This document shows, one piece after another, positions 24,306 to 32,773 of a DNA stretch of 64,000 nt. The stretch covers positions 88,667 through 152,666 of the forward strand of contig NZ_AUHI01000008.1 of assembly GCF_000423105.1 (NCBI RefSeq). Reading direction: 5' to 3'. The notes beneath the pieces were generated by a model. The model was not told the origin of the DNA and did not search any database. It saw only the letters and a list, made by a program, of their open reading frames with translations. A program made the position numbers and the translations under genes. This DNA is from Halalkalibacillus halophilus DSM 18494. Lineage in GTDB: Bacteria > Bacillota > Bacilli > Bacillales > Alkalibacillaceae. Each line of letters starts with the position of its first letter. The stretch's first letter is position 1.

Positions 24306-25991
24306 TTAGTTCTTCACAGTCCCTGCGTCCGCCGGGCTCACACCATGGCGATAATAATCGATCTCAATCGGAGCAAGCGGCTTCTTCCCTTGAATTAAGT
24401 CTGCTGCTTTTTCTGCAAGCATTAAGACAGGTGCGTGGATGTTACCGTTTGTCACGTATGGCATTGCCGAAGCATCTGCCACGCGTAAGTTTTCCACCCC
24501 ATGAACTTTCATTGTTTCTGGATCAACCACTGCCATTGGGTCTGTTGCTGGTCCCATTTTTGCTGTACAAGATGGGTGAAGTGCTGTTTCTGCATCTTTT
24601 GCTACCCAGTCTAGGATTTCTTCGTCTGTTTGAACAGCTGTTCCAGGTGAAATTTCTCCACCGTTATATGGTGCCATGGAAGGTTGGTCCATGATTTCTC
24701 GTGAAATACGAACTGCTTCAATCCACTCGCGGCGATCTTGTTCGGTGGATAAGTAGTTGTACACCATACTTGGATGTTCTTTTGGATCTTTCGACTTAAT
24801 CTTAAGTGATCCGCGTGCATCGGAATACATTGGTCCAACGTGAACTTGGAAACCGTGCTTCGTGTCGGCTTTCTTACCGTCATAACGAACGGCCACAGGT
24901 AAGAAGTGGAACATCAAGTTCGGATATTCTACATCTTCATTGGAACGGACGAATCCGCCACCTTCAAAGTGGTTAGTAGCGGCTGCACCTTTACGACCTA
25001 GTAACCACTGCAGGCCAATCCAAGGCATTTTTGCATAATTTAAGTTTGGCTGTTCCGATACAGGTTTGGAACACTTATATTGGATATACGTTTCCAAGTG
25101 GTCCTGTAAGTTTTCGCCTACACCAGGTAGATCAACAACTGGTTCAATGTCTAAAGAACGTAAATGTTCTGCATTACCAACACCTGAAAGTTGAAGCAGT
25201 TGCGGAGTATTAATTGCACCACCTGCAAGAACGACTTCTCCAGCATTCACTTGATAGGTTTTTCCACCTTTTGTATACGTCACACCAGTTGCACGTTTCC
25301 CATCAAAATTCACACTTGAAACGAACGCACCTGTTGTTACCGTGAGATTTTCACGATTCATCACTGGGTGAAGATACGCACGAGAAGCGGACAAACGTCT
25401 ACCATTATATACATGCTTATCAAACGGACCGAATCCTTCTTGGCGATACCCGTTCACGTCTGGCGTACGAGAATATCCAGCTTCTACTGCCGAATCAAAG
25501 AACGCTTCAAATAAAGGATTCTTAGCCGGGCCGCGCTCCAATTTAAGCGGACCATCATGACCACGGAATTCGTCATCCTTTTCAGAAGCTAGCGCACTCT
25601 CCATTTTCTTAAAATACGGAAGACAGCTGGCAAAGTTCCAATTTTCCATCCCATCATCAGCACCCCAACGTTCATAATCCAAGGGGTTACCACGTTGGAA
25701 AATCATACCGTTTATTGAGCTAGATCCACCAAGAACTTTTCCTCGCGCATGAGGGATCCGACGTCCTCCCATATAAGGTTCTGGATCTGATTCATAACTC
25801 CAGTCATAAAAACGATTACCAGAAGGAAACATCAACGCTGCTGGCATCTGAATTAATAGATCCCAAGCATAATCTTTACGCCCCGCTTCTAATACAAGCA
25901 CGCTCTTCTCTCCGTCTTCACTTAAACGGTTGCCGAGGATTGAACCAGCACTTCCGCCCCCAACAACTACGTAATCATATGTTTCTGTCAT
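24306..25991 (-). CDS. betA: GMC oxidoreductase, choline dehydrogenase-like
   Basis: A 561-residue flavoprotein of the glucose-methanol-choline family. It opens YDYVVVGGGSAGSILGNRLS (FAD site), then HARGKVLGGSSSINGMIFQRG (GMC signature 1), GEVVLAGGAINTPQLLQLSG (signature 2), and ends with LHPSCTAKMGP and GNIHAPVLMLAEK around the catalytic His. Length and motifs fit choline dehydrogenase, which makes betaine aldehyde for glycine betaine synthesis. No betB gene is adjacent, so another alcohol is possible. The ATG at 25991 has an ideal AAGGAGG site; ten extra upstream codons are rejected. Confidence 0.85.
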   Translation of the reverse strand: MTETYDYVVVGGGSAGSILGNRLSEDGEKSVLVLEAGRKDYAWDLLIQMPAALMFPSGNRFYDWSYESDPEPYMGGRRIPHARGKVLGGSSSINGMIFQRGNPLDYERWGADDGMENWNFASCLPYFKKMESALASEKDDEFRGHDGPLKLERGPAKNPLFEAFFDSAVEAGYSRTPDVNGYRQEGFGPFDKHVYNGRRLSASRAYLHPVMNRENLTVTTGAFVSSVNFDGKRATGVTYTKGGKTYQVNAGEVVLAGGAINTPQLLQLSGVGNAEHLRSLDIEPVVDLPGVGENLQDHLETYIQYKCSKPVSEQPNLNYAKMPWIGLQWLLGRKGAAATNHFEGGGFVRSNEDVEYPNLMFHFLPVAVRYDGKKADTKHGFQVHVGPMYSDARGSLKIKSKDPKEHPSMVYNYLSTEQDRREWIEAVRISREIMDQPSMAPYNGGEISPGTAVQTDEEILDWVAKDAETALHPSCTAKMGPATDPMAVVDPETMKVHGVENLRVADASAMPYVTNGNIHAPVLMLAEKAADLIQGKKPLAPIEIDYYRHGVSPADAGTVKN

Positions 25992-26062
25992 GATAAAAAC
26001 CTCCTTAAAATATGAAAGCATGCAAAAGAGAAGATTCTTCCATCCTCACTTGCAATTATTTT

Positions 26063-26080
26063 GTTAAATTATTTTTTAAC
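26063..26080. promoter_or_regulatory. Palindrome in the GMC gene leader
   Basis: GTTAAA and TTTAAC are separated by 6 bases, an 18-bp palindrome lying about 15 bases downstream of the -10 box and 70 bases before the coding start. It is a candidate operator; the factor is unknown. Confidence 0.4.
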
Positions 26081-26095
26081 GTATTTAATGATTTT

Positions 26096-26124
26096 AATAT
26101 ACCATACCCACCTTATGATGTAAA
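26096..26124 (-). promoter_or_regulatory. SigA promoter of the GMC oxidoreductase gene
   Basis: TTTACA (26119-26124), 17 bases, TATATT (26096-26101) on the minus strand, with an extended TG motif one base before the -10. Confidence 0.75.
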
Positions 26125-26171
26125 CCGACCTAAAATGTTTCTCTTAAATTAAGATAATGGCATTATAAAAA

Positions 26172-26194
26172 ACTCGCATTCCGAAGAATACGAG
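26172..26194 (-). terminator. Terminator after the GOLPH3-like gene
   Basis: On the minus strand ACTCGTATTC and GAATGCGAGT form a stem with one mismatch around a short loop, followed by TTTTTTATAA. Confidence 0.75.
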
Positions 26195-26224
26195 TGCTCC
26201 GTTTTATAATAAAACAGGAAATGT

Positions 26225-26896
26225 TTAAGACGAACTACTCGATGCAACCGAAGCAGCTCCAACAGCTGCAATGACAGCTGAATCTACAGCCTGGACTGCT
26301 TCAGAAACAGATTTCGAAACTACTTGACTGTTCATAATTTCTTTAACACGCTTCTTCGCTTCTTTTCTTTCTTCACGTGAAAATAACTTTGGTAATAGGT
26401 TACTTGTCTTTAATAACCCAACTAATAAAACCGTCCGAGGATCCTCTACACTTTCGATGTCATCCGTAAATACAGCTTCACGAACTTCCTCCCTCAATAG
26501 CTCAACTTCACTACTTTTCTCAATTGGGTAACGTCGCACAGGAAATAGCCCTATAAAACGATAACTCTCATTCCGTAATATCCCCTTCTCCGTCAAGGTA
26601 GCATAAGTTTCATCTAATAAGCGATTACTAGCCAGTTTCTCTACCCAATACTTCGCCTTACGTTCCTTCTTTGCCTTCATCATTTTTTGAAGTGCATCAT
26701 CGAAAATCCCTGTTCCAGTTGGCTCTGAGTTTTTCACAGTTAATTTCTTCTTACGGATATCAATCCTGTCAAGCAATGCTAGTTCCATTAAAATGGCACC
26801 TGCAATATTTAGGTTTATCTTAGATCCTACGTCCATTGGTAAGGAGCCTTTATCGCGTTTTGTTCCTAATAACAATATTCGTTCCTGAATATACAT
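26225..26896 (-). CDS. GOLPH3/VPS74 (GPP34) family protein
   Basis: A 223-residue soluble protein. QERILLLGTKRDKGSL, LNIAGAILMELALLDRID, TGTGIFDDALQKM and a following Lys-rich helix match the GPP34 pattern that eukaryotic GOLPH3 uses to bind phosphatidylinositol-4-phosphate. Bacterial versions occur mainly in actinobacteria and some Firmicutes, and their role is unclear; peripheral membrane or lipid binding is inferred. The C-terminus is unusual: an Ala/Val-rich helix ending in a run of six Ser. The start ATG follows GGGAGGTG. Own terminator; no operon partner. Confidence 0.75.
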   Translation of the reverse strand: MYIQERILLLGTKRDKGSLPMDVGSKINLNIAGAILMELALLDRIDIRKKKLTVKNSEPTGTGIFDDALQKMMKAKKERKAKYWVEKLASNRLLDETYATLTEKGILRNESYRFIGLFPVRRYPIEKSSEVELLREEVREAVFTDDIESVEDPRTVLLVGLLKTSNLLPKLFSREERKEAKKRVKEIMNSQVVSKSVSEAVQAVDSAVIAAVGAASVASSSSS

Positions 26897-27112
26897 AGAA
26901 TCACCTCCCGAAAAACCGCTTAGTATATTAGTTGATTAAATAATAACACAGTCTACGGATCAATTATACGAACATTCAGAAAATATAGAGTGGATTTTTC
27001 TGAATATCATAAACAAAGGCCACCCACTAGTTATATCGACTAATGAGTAACCTTTATTGTCGCAACATGTAAATGCAATTAGTAGTAACTAGTCTCTAAT
27101 TTAACCCACCTA

Positions 27113-28303
27113 TTACAGTCCAACTTGATCAACAGCATATGTTGCATGCTCCAAACTAAATCCTTCAAAAGTAAGTTGATCAATTAAACCCGATCTGGAA
27201 AAAGAACTGTAATCAAGGTATTGTTGTGCCATCATAATTGCTTGTTCTTGCCAGTCTACCGAAATATTTTCTACACCATAGCTTGCATCTGCAGCACTGA
27301 AACCTTCAAATTCTAATTGCTCGATCAATCCTGATTTAGAAAATGCACTGTAATTGATATATTGATTCGCCATATCAACCGCCTGCTCTTGCCAATTGAC
27401 AGAGATATTCTCCGCACCATAAGTTGCATCTGCTGTACTAAAACCTTCAAATTCTAACTGATCAATCAATCCAGATTTTGAGAAAGCACTATAATTAATG
27501 TACTGTTTTGCCATAGACACAGCCTGTTCTTCTGAAACAGTTCCACTTGCTGATTCCGCTTCTTTTTGTTCTTCCTCTTTCGCTTTACGTTCCTCTTCTT
27601 CTTTCTTCGCTTCTTCTTCCTTCTTCGCCTGTTCCTCTGCCTCTTTAGCTTCTTGTTCTTCCTGTTCTTTCTTGGCTAGTTCTTCTGCTTCTTTTTCTTC
27701 TTGCTCTTTTTGTGCCTGTTCTTCTGCTTCTTGCTCTTCTTTCTCTTTCTGGGCTTGTTCCTCTGCTTCTTGTTCCTCTTGTTCTTTCTGTGCCTGTTCT
27801 TCCGCTTCTTGCTCTTCCTTCTCTTTCTGTGCTTGTTCTTCCGCTTCCTGTTCTTCTTTTTCTCTTTGAGCTTCTTCTTCCGCTTCTTCTTCAGCCTTCT
27901 CTTCAGCCTCTTCTTCTGCAGCAGCTTCTGAGCGAACATCATCTGCCACTTGTGTTCCTCCACCTAATGCGCTTGCAATAAGTGAGAAAACTACAAGGGC
28001 AAGTAAAAAGCTACCCGACACCGCCAAGTTACGTGACCTACTAGCTTTACCTTTCATAAAGGCTAAGATGATGTAAACTACCATACCAGCAAAAGCCGTC
28101 AACATTAAAATAGATAAGAGAGTTTGTAAAAATCCTTCCGTTGATCCAGAAATCAGTACTAAAACCGATAATGCGTACAAGCACCCTCCTGACTTCGCAA
28201 AATTCCTGACCCTGTTTTCCTTACCCTTTACAAAAGCAAAAATCAAATAAGTAATCATTCCTGCAAATGCCGCAAGTATTAAAATCGTTAAGAAAGCGTC
28301 CAC
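27113..28303 (-). CDS. Ltp-repeat membrane protein with long Glu/Ala/Gln/Lys coil
   Basis: A 396-residue protein in three parts. Residues 1-115 hold four membrane segments made of a duplicated two-helix unit; compare AAFAGMITYLIFAF with TAFAGMVVYIILAF, each followed by a basic loop. Residues about 120-255 are an almost pure E/A/Q/K coiled coil with a roughly 12-residue unit (EEQEAEEQAQKE). Residues about 262-395 are three copies of the Ltp lipoprotein repeat (YINYSAFSKSGLIDQLEFEG). Ltp of phage TP-J34 blocks superinfecting DNA entry (known), so a superinfection-exclusion role is conceivable. The coil could span the cell wall. Confidence 0.75.
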   Translation of the reverse strand: MDAFLTILILAAFAGMITYLIFAFVKGKENRVRNFAKSGGCLYALSVLVLISGSTEGFLQTLLSILMLTAFAGMVVYIILAFMKGKASRSRNLAVSGSFLLALVVFSLIASALGGGTQVADDVRSEAAAEEEAEEKAEEEAEEEAQREKEEQEAEEQAQKEKEEQEAEEQAQKEQEEQEAEEQAQKEKEEQEAEEQAQKEQEEKEAEELAKKEQEEQEAKEAEEQAKKEEEAKKEEEERKAKEEEQKEAESASGTVSEEQAVSMAKQYINYSAFSKSGLIDQLEFEGFSTADATYGAENISVNWQEQAVDMANQYINYSAFSKSGLIEQLEFEGFSAADASYGVENISVDWQEQAIMMAQQYLDYSSFSRSGLIDQLTFEGFSLEHATYAVDQVGL

Positions 28304-28587
28304 TAAATACCCTCCTCTTATTAAATTTTATACAACTAATACTATTATACCATTTAATGCACTATAATTTTCTATTTAATTCCTAATTTATAAAATATTT
28401 TGAATAATAGTGCTTAGTGAAATGCTTTGATGATAGGACAATCTTAATTTGGAGGAATATTTTGATGTGATGGTTTCAGAAGCGTACACTGGTTGGAGCA
28501 TATTCAATCAAGTCATTTCGACCCTAAATCAGATCTTTATTTTACAGAAGTTGAAGAATTGATAACCTATCTAGTCAACTAGTCGCC
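28304..28587. other. Gap upstream of the Ltp gene
   Basis: AT-rich. The right part (28470-28580) keeps an open frame ending at a TAG at 28578 whose translation includes HFDPKSDLYFTEVEELITYL. This is protein-like but has no usable start, perhaps the tail of a lost gene. Nothing else is supportable. Confidence 0.3.
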
Positions 28588-29325
28588 TCATCGTCTATTT
28601 GCCCTTATCCAGAGTAAGACTCGCTTAGCTTTAGCATAATGAAATAACACTTCACCTTCATCCGCACTCTCAAGTCCAGATGGTAGTAGATTGGAAGTTT
28701 GAAAACTAGCTTCCACTTCTTGGACATCCCATGGTAGGTGGTGAATCTCAACTTCCACGAGAAACCTACCTTTTACTGCCCAAGCGTAATACCTCTCAAA
28801 TAGCCAGGCATCAAGAGTGTCTTCTTCTGGGATCCATATAGAAGAATTCGGGCAATACGAACTCTTAAAACTAGCTCCATTCCTTCCCCGTCGCTGACTT
28901 TCGTAACTAAATGTATCTCCATCCTTAAGCATACTCATCTTGGCATAATAGTAGGGAAGAGTAGCACTTCTTGCCCCAATAACTGCAAGAATTTTATCCG
29001 CATCTAAGCTAAAGAAATATATACCATGCACACCATTTAGTTTCACATAGGTCCGTACATTTAACTCAAGGTAAGAATGTAAATAAGGAATCGAAGACGT
29101 GCCTCTAAGATGCATATCAGTGACTTCAAACGGAATGATCGTCACCCATGCATCACCCTGAAAACAATCAAGTTCCAGTCCATCTGGAATACATTCTTTA
29201 ATCGCTTCTTTTTTAACGGGATAATGAATAAACAGTAGGTTCTCCCACCGTTGACTCATAAGCCATTTGCCAGGTGATAAGCTGTTGTGACGATGCGCTG
29301 TATGGTTAAGCAGTTTGTCGTACAT
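28588..29325 (-). CDS. YqjF-like DUF2071 protein
   Basis: A 245-residue protein. It opens with QRWENLLFIHYPVKKEAIKE and PDGLELDCFQGDAWVTIIPF, then LELNVRTYVKLNGVHGIYFF and GARSATLPYYYAKM, the DUF2071/YqjF pattern seen throughout Bacillales. The fold is related to acetoacetate decarboxylase but the catalytic Lys is not evident, so the function stays unknown. The start ATG is weakly supported (AGGAGTGAGAGG upstream). It is a single gene with no clear partner. Confidence 0.78.
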   Translation of the reverse strand: MYDKLLNHTAHRHNSLSPGKWLMSQRWENLLFIHYPVKKEAIKECIPDGLELDCFQGDAWVTIIPFEVTDMHLRGTSSIPYLHSYLELNVRTYVKLNGVHGIYFFSLDADKILAVIGARSATLPYYYAKMSMLKDGDTFSYESQRRGRNGASFKSSYCPNSSIWIPEEDTLDAWLFERYYAWAVKGRFLVEVEIHHLPWDVQEVEASFQTSNLLPSGLESADEGEVLFHYAKAKRVLLWIRANRR

Positions 29326-29505
29326 CCTCTCACTCCTAAATAAGCTTTTACGAATTTACTTCCCTGAATGTAAACGATTTATACTTTTGATCAAAAACAA
29401 AAAAGGAAAATATCTTTACTACATATTATCTAGTTTTCAAAATTATATGGTATACTTTAGGAAAGTTGTATGTAAATTTTTACTAAATGATTTGGAGGGA
29501 CAACA

Positions 29506-29682
29506 TTGAAAACTGGACGCCTTAAAGATACGATACTATTTTTCGGTTTGTTGAGTTTTATTGTTATAGATTTAATAGGTTCGATTTATATTTCCGGTAA
29601 ACTCACTGGTAATGATGTTTGGAGTTATCTGTTCGACTTAACAATCGACTTCAACACTTGGAAGGATATACTGAATAAATAA
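29506..29682 (+). CDS. Small single-pass membrane protein, 58 residues
   Basis: A short gene starting at TTG 29506, eight bases after a strong TTGGAGGG site. The translation has a Lys/Arg-rich start (MKTGRLKD), one hydrophobic span (TILFFGLLSFIVIDLIGSIY) and a polar Trp-containing tail. A good extended -10 (TGGTATACT, 29448-29456) lies about 50 bases upstream. Function unknown; the ribosome site, promoter and clean frame argue that it is real. Confidence 0.6.
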   Translation: MKTGRLKDTILFFGLLSFIVIDLIGSIYISGKLTGNDVWSYLFDLTIDFNTWKDILNK

Positions 29683-29914
29683 TGGAATTCTTTTTCAAAT
29701 AAATCACCCTTCCCAAAATAAATGGGAAAGGTCTCTTTATATATAGGGGGTATTATGAAGCGAGAGATAATATAAAATTATTCTCTCATAAGTAAATGAT
29801 AACGTACTTATGAATCTATAACGTTTGATATTGTGAAAATAGTGTGATAAATCTGCATATTTTGAAGTGTTCTATTCTCATACATATCCTAAAATTCCAC
29901 TCCAATTAGTAAAA

Positions 29915-29939
29915 CCCAATTCCTATAATAGGAATTGGG
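29915..29939 (-). terminator. Terminator after the C1q-like gene
   Basis: An 11-bp perfect stem CCCAATTCCTA / TAGGAATTGGG with a 3-base loop, followed on the minus strand by TTTTACT. Confidence 0.85.
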
Positions 29940-29948
29940 CACCATACT

Positions 29949-30611
29949 CTATCTATCCGGGGAAGGGAATCTTGCTGCGGCAAAGAACGGAGTATTAAAC
30001 CCTGGAGTAAAGGATAGTAACTCTCCAGCAATGGAACTTTCCATATAGATTTCGACCTGATCTCCTGCTTCAAGGTTAAGAATGGTAGAAACTTGTGCTG
30101 CATTTGAATTCTCTACACCTGTGCCCCAAAAATCATTGTCTGCTGCTTCATAAGGATTGCCATTGATTCTAATGTCGACACGCACCCGATAATCGGTATC
30201 AAAGTTTTCAGGAGCAAAGGAAATTTGTCCCTGAATTAAATAAACCCCATCTCTTCTTGGGATAAAAACGGAGTTATTAGAATTATATTCACCTCTTAAG
30301 TCAAACTGCTCTTCTTGATAGAAAACCTTAATCACTTCATCGACTGGGACAGCTACAGATTCTGTAGATACCGCACGGAAAGCTGAGGATCTCGTAGAAG
30401 TACTATCAACTCCAGATCCATCCACTCCAATATTAATCGTCGGATTCCCGATGTTAGACAGCTTATCTATTTGACCTTGTGCTTGACCTTGTGCTTGAGC
30501 TTGACCAGAGTTTTGTCCGCACCGTCTATGATTCACTTGATCTCTTAATTTTATAAATCGGCATTGTTTACAAGAACAGTTAGGGAAATGTTTATGACCA
30601 TATCCACTCAT
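29949..30611 (-). CDS. C1q/TNF-like jelly-roll protein, probable spore surface
   Basis: A 220-residue protein. The N-terminal 35 residues are His/Cys-rich (GHKHFPNCSCKQCRF), followed by a short QAQ/QGQ repeat and a linker. From about residue 75 there is a jelly-roll domain: SSAFRAVSTESVAVPVDEVI, IPRRDGVYLIQGQISF, VRVDIRINGNPY, LEAGDQVEIYMESS. This is the C1q/BclA-C-terminal-like pattern found in Bacillales exosporium and coat proteins. No signal peptide is present, which fits assembly in the mother cell. The start ATG follows AGGTGA. Spore location is inferred from the fold and the Cys-rich start. Confidence 0.65.
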   Translation of the reverse strand: MSGYGHKHFPNCSCKQCRFIKLRDQVNHRRCGQNSGQAQAQGQAQGQIDKLSNIGNPTINIGVDGSGVDSTSTRSSAFRAVSTESVAVPVDEVIKVFYQEEQFDLRGEYNSNNSVFIPRRDGVYLIQGQISFAPENFDTDYRVRVDIRINGNPYEAADNDFWGTGVENSNAAQVSTILNLEAGDQVEIYMESSIAGELLSFTPGFNTPFFAAARFPSPDR

Positions 30612-30728
30612 TGTGTTCACCTGCCTTTTATATTTTACTAAGTGGAAATTCCACCTTGTCTAAGTTATGTAATAGATTTTAAAAGGGAAGGGTTTTCAAA
30701 CTACTAAACTGCTAAAAACATAAAAAAG

Positions 30729-30763
30729 AGGCATCCCACATTGATAGAATTAGTGAGATGCCT
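30729..30763 (-). terminator. Terminator after a lipoprotein gene
   Basis: A stem of AGGCATC plus further pairs closing a roughly 20-base apical region, followed on the minus strand by CTTTTTT. Confidence 0.78.
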
Positions 30764-30783
30764 TAAGTAGATTGGTTATACCG

Positions 30784-31296
30784 CTATTCCCTTATCAGTA
30801 CAGGTAAAATTTGATAGGACTCCCCATAAATTTCATCGTCCCATATAAGTTGAGCAACTATATTATAGCGTCCTTCCGTTTCTAACATTGGAAAGGTATC
30901 TCCAAAAATCAATGTTTCACTATGTGTTTCTACGAGCTCATCGGATGCTGAATAATACATAATGTTAATTTCATCGGGATTGCCTATTCTTGGATCATCC
31001 ACCACTCGAAAGCTCATGCTGGTTTCGTGTCCTGGCGGGAATGTACGGGTATGTGCTCCTACTACAACTTCACTTGGATCATTTGGGTTTACTTCACACT
31101 TCTCTCCACTAGATGCCCAACAATGTTTATCCCTCAATAGTGTGTAACCTTCATTTTTCCCACTATGACTAAATCCAATATCAGGTGGTGATATATGGCT
31201 GGCAATTTGCTCTTCTGTCTCTTCAGGTGATTCTTCTTCACTTGTACAGGCTGTCATTAGAAATAATCCAATACATACAATTAGAATGTATCTCAT
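30784..31296 (-). CDS. Lipoprotein of unknown function
   Basis: A 170-residue lipoprotein with signal RYILIVCIGLFLMTAC and a lipobox cleaved before Cys17, then a Glu-rich linker (SEEESPEETEEQ). The mature domain has many short strands (SFRVVDDPRIGNPDEINI, SETLIFGDTFPML, YNIVAQLIWDDEIYGE), suggesting an immunoglobulin-like fold, and two cysteines (CWASSGEKCEV) that could form a disulfide. I do not recognise a named family. It has its own terminator and lies divergent from the ABC exporter operon. Confidence 0.75.
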   Translation of the reverse strand: MRYILIVCIGLFLMTACTSEEESPEETEEQIASHISPPDIGFSHSGKNEGYTLLRDKHCWASSGEKCEVNPNDPSEVVVGAHTRTFPPGHETSMSFRVVDDPRIGNPDEINIMYYSASDELVETHSETLIFGDTFPMLETEGRYNIVAQLIWDDEIYGESYQILPVLIRE

Positions 31297-31434
31297 AATT
31301 CCTCCTCATTTACTAAATTTTCTTAATTTTACCATACAAGGAAGTTTTATTGAAGCAGATTTTTGATAATATCGAAATGTTAAAAACATTAATTGATTGT
31401 ATCTAATCATTAATAAAAAAGCTTTGAGAAACTA

Positions 31435-31464
31435 TTGGACAAGTTTTTACCACCCCCCTAAATA
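31435..31464 (+). promoter_or_regulatory. Possible promoter of the ABC-2 exporter operon
   Basis: TTGGAC (31435-31440), 18 bases, TAAATA (31459-31464), about 75 bases before the first start codon. Confidence 0.4.
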
Positions 31465-31537
31465 ATACATTAAATTACAAAAATAGAAGGAAGATATAGG
31501 TTCTTGTCGAAATGTTTATGAAGAAGGAGGTGTTCTA

Positions 31538-32764
31538 ATGAAATCATTGATAAAATTTGAATCGTTAAAAATTATTAAATCAAAATATTTTCTATCATTG
31601 ATCACCCTAATTACGGTTATCCTTTGCTCTTATTATAGTTACAACTATGTACATACATTAACTATTGATGACTTAATCCAAGATATTAGAACTAAATTAG
31701 AAATGGAAGAAGAAAGTTTAGCGGCTTATGAAGAAGAGATTGATGAAGGAAATATAAGTGAAAATAACATGGAAGTGGAGAACATCTTAACCCGAATCGA
31801 ATTTGATACTGAAAAATTACAGGGCTACCTTGATAAAGACTGGGAACGAGTCACCACCGCTGAGTATCAGAGGGCCGCTGAAGAGAAGGAACGAAATGAC
31901 AACATTTATTCTTGGCCGACCGAATTTACTAGTGAAGCACGCTATGAAGAGAATAAATGGCTAGCTGACCATCAACTCCGTCCCGTCTTTCCTATACATT
32001 ATTGGTCAACCTTAACCATATATGATGAAGCCTTTGATAGTGCGGTTATTGAAGAATCTGTGCGCGAGTCCAGTAACAAACATTCCGGAAACTCCCTTTA
32101 CTTCTTATACAATTCCTACAATGTTGGCTTTGGAATCGTTGGTGTTGCCTTTCTTCTTTTCCTTTTCGGGGACATTATCACAAAGGAAAGCATGGGTCGG
32201 AATGGGACGATAAACTTTCTAACTACGCAACCTCATTCTCATCTTAAGATCATTACTTCTAAGTTTTTGACGCTCATGATGGTAACGATTGGACTACTTA
32301 TATCGCTAACGTTTATAGGGATTATTCTTGGCATTGTGTTTGATTATTTTGGTAAATGGATGTACCCAGTGCTGATCTATCAACCGGAGCTGTCCATGTC
32401 GTTTATACCAATGGGGCTTTACTTACTCTATTGCGTCATTCTATTTTTATTCGTCGTCCTATTCAGTTACTCATTGATGTTTTTATTCAGTGTAATCACG
32501 AACAGAACCTCGATGGCTTTAGGATTGACGCTTGTCACGCTCATCTTAGGGATGCAACTGAACGAAACAATTCGGGAAACGGCATTCGCTGCGTATTACC
32601 CGTTTACGTATATCGATGTTGAAAAAATTATCTCGCATGAATGGGCAGCATTACATGACAATTTTGAACTCACTTTGCACAATGGCGTGATTACTTTACT
32701 CCTTTCAACGATCCTGATCATGACCTTAACCATCAAATTATTTTTAAAGAAAATAAATGAATGA
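31538..32764 (+). CDS. ABC-2 type permease
   Basis: A 408-residue membrane protein. One membrane helix near the N-terminus (YFLSLITLITVILCSYY) is followed by a roughly 150-residue extracytoplasmic region rich in Glu with coiled-coil character (LEMEEESLAAYEEEI), then five or more helices. The short cytoplasmic GTINFLTTQPHSH is typical of ABC-2 permeases. A ribosome site AGGAGG precedes it. It is the first gene of a three-gene exporter, 9 bp before the ATPase gene. The substrate is unknown; peptides and antimicrobial self-protection are common uses in this class. Confidence 0.82.
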   Translation: MKSLIKFESLKIIKSKYFLSLITLITVILCSYYSYNYVHTLTIDDLIQDIRTKLEMEEESLAAYEEEIDEGNISENNMEVENILTRIEFDTEKLQGYLDKDWERVTTAEYQRAAEEKERNDNIYSWPTEFTSEARYEENKWLADHQLRPVFPIHYWSTLTIYDEAFDSAVIEESVRESSNKHSGNSLYFLYNSYNVGFGIVGVAFLLFLFGDIITKESMGRNGTINFLTTQPHSHLKIITSKFLTLMMVTIGLLISLTFIGIILGIVFDYFGKWMYPVLIYQPELSMSFIPMGLYLLYCVILFLFVVLFSYSLMFLFSVITNRTSMALGLTLVTLILGMQLNETIRETAFAAYYPFTYIDVEKIISHEWAALHDNFELTLHNGVITLLLSTILIMTLTIKLFLKKINE

Positions 32765-32773
32765 GGTGTTTAA

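Noticed and set aside
24182..24694. 170-codon rightward ORF overlapping the GMC oxidoreductase
   Set aside because: It is antisense to a gene with all family motifs, and it runs through the bidirectional terminator.
27498..27981. Several overlapping ORFs opposite and within the Glu/Ala-rich coil region
   Set aside because: Low-complexity coding repeats leave all frames open; products are poly-Ser/Phe or poly-Lys/Arg shadows.
28470..28580. Protein-like frame ending LITYLVN before a TAG
   Set aside because: No start codon with a ribosome site within the open stretch; noted as possible gene debris but not called.
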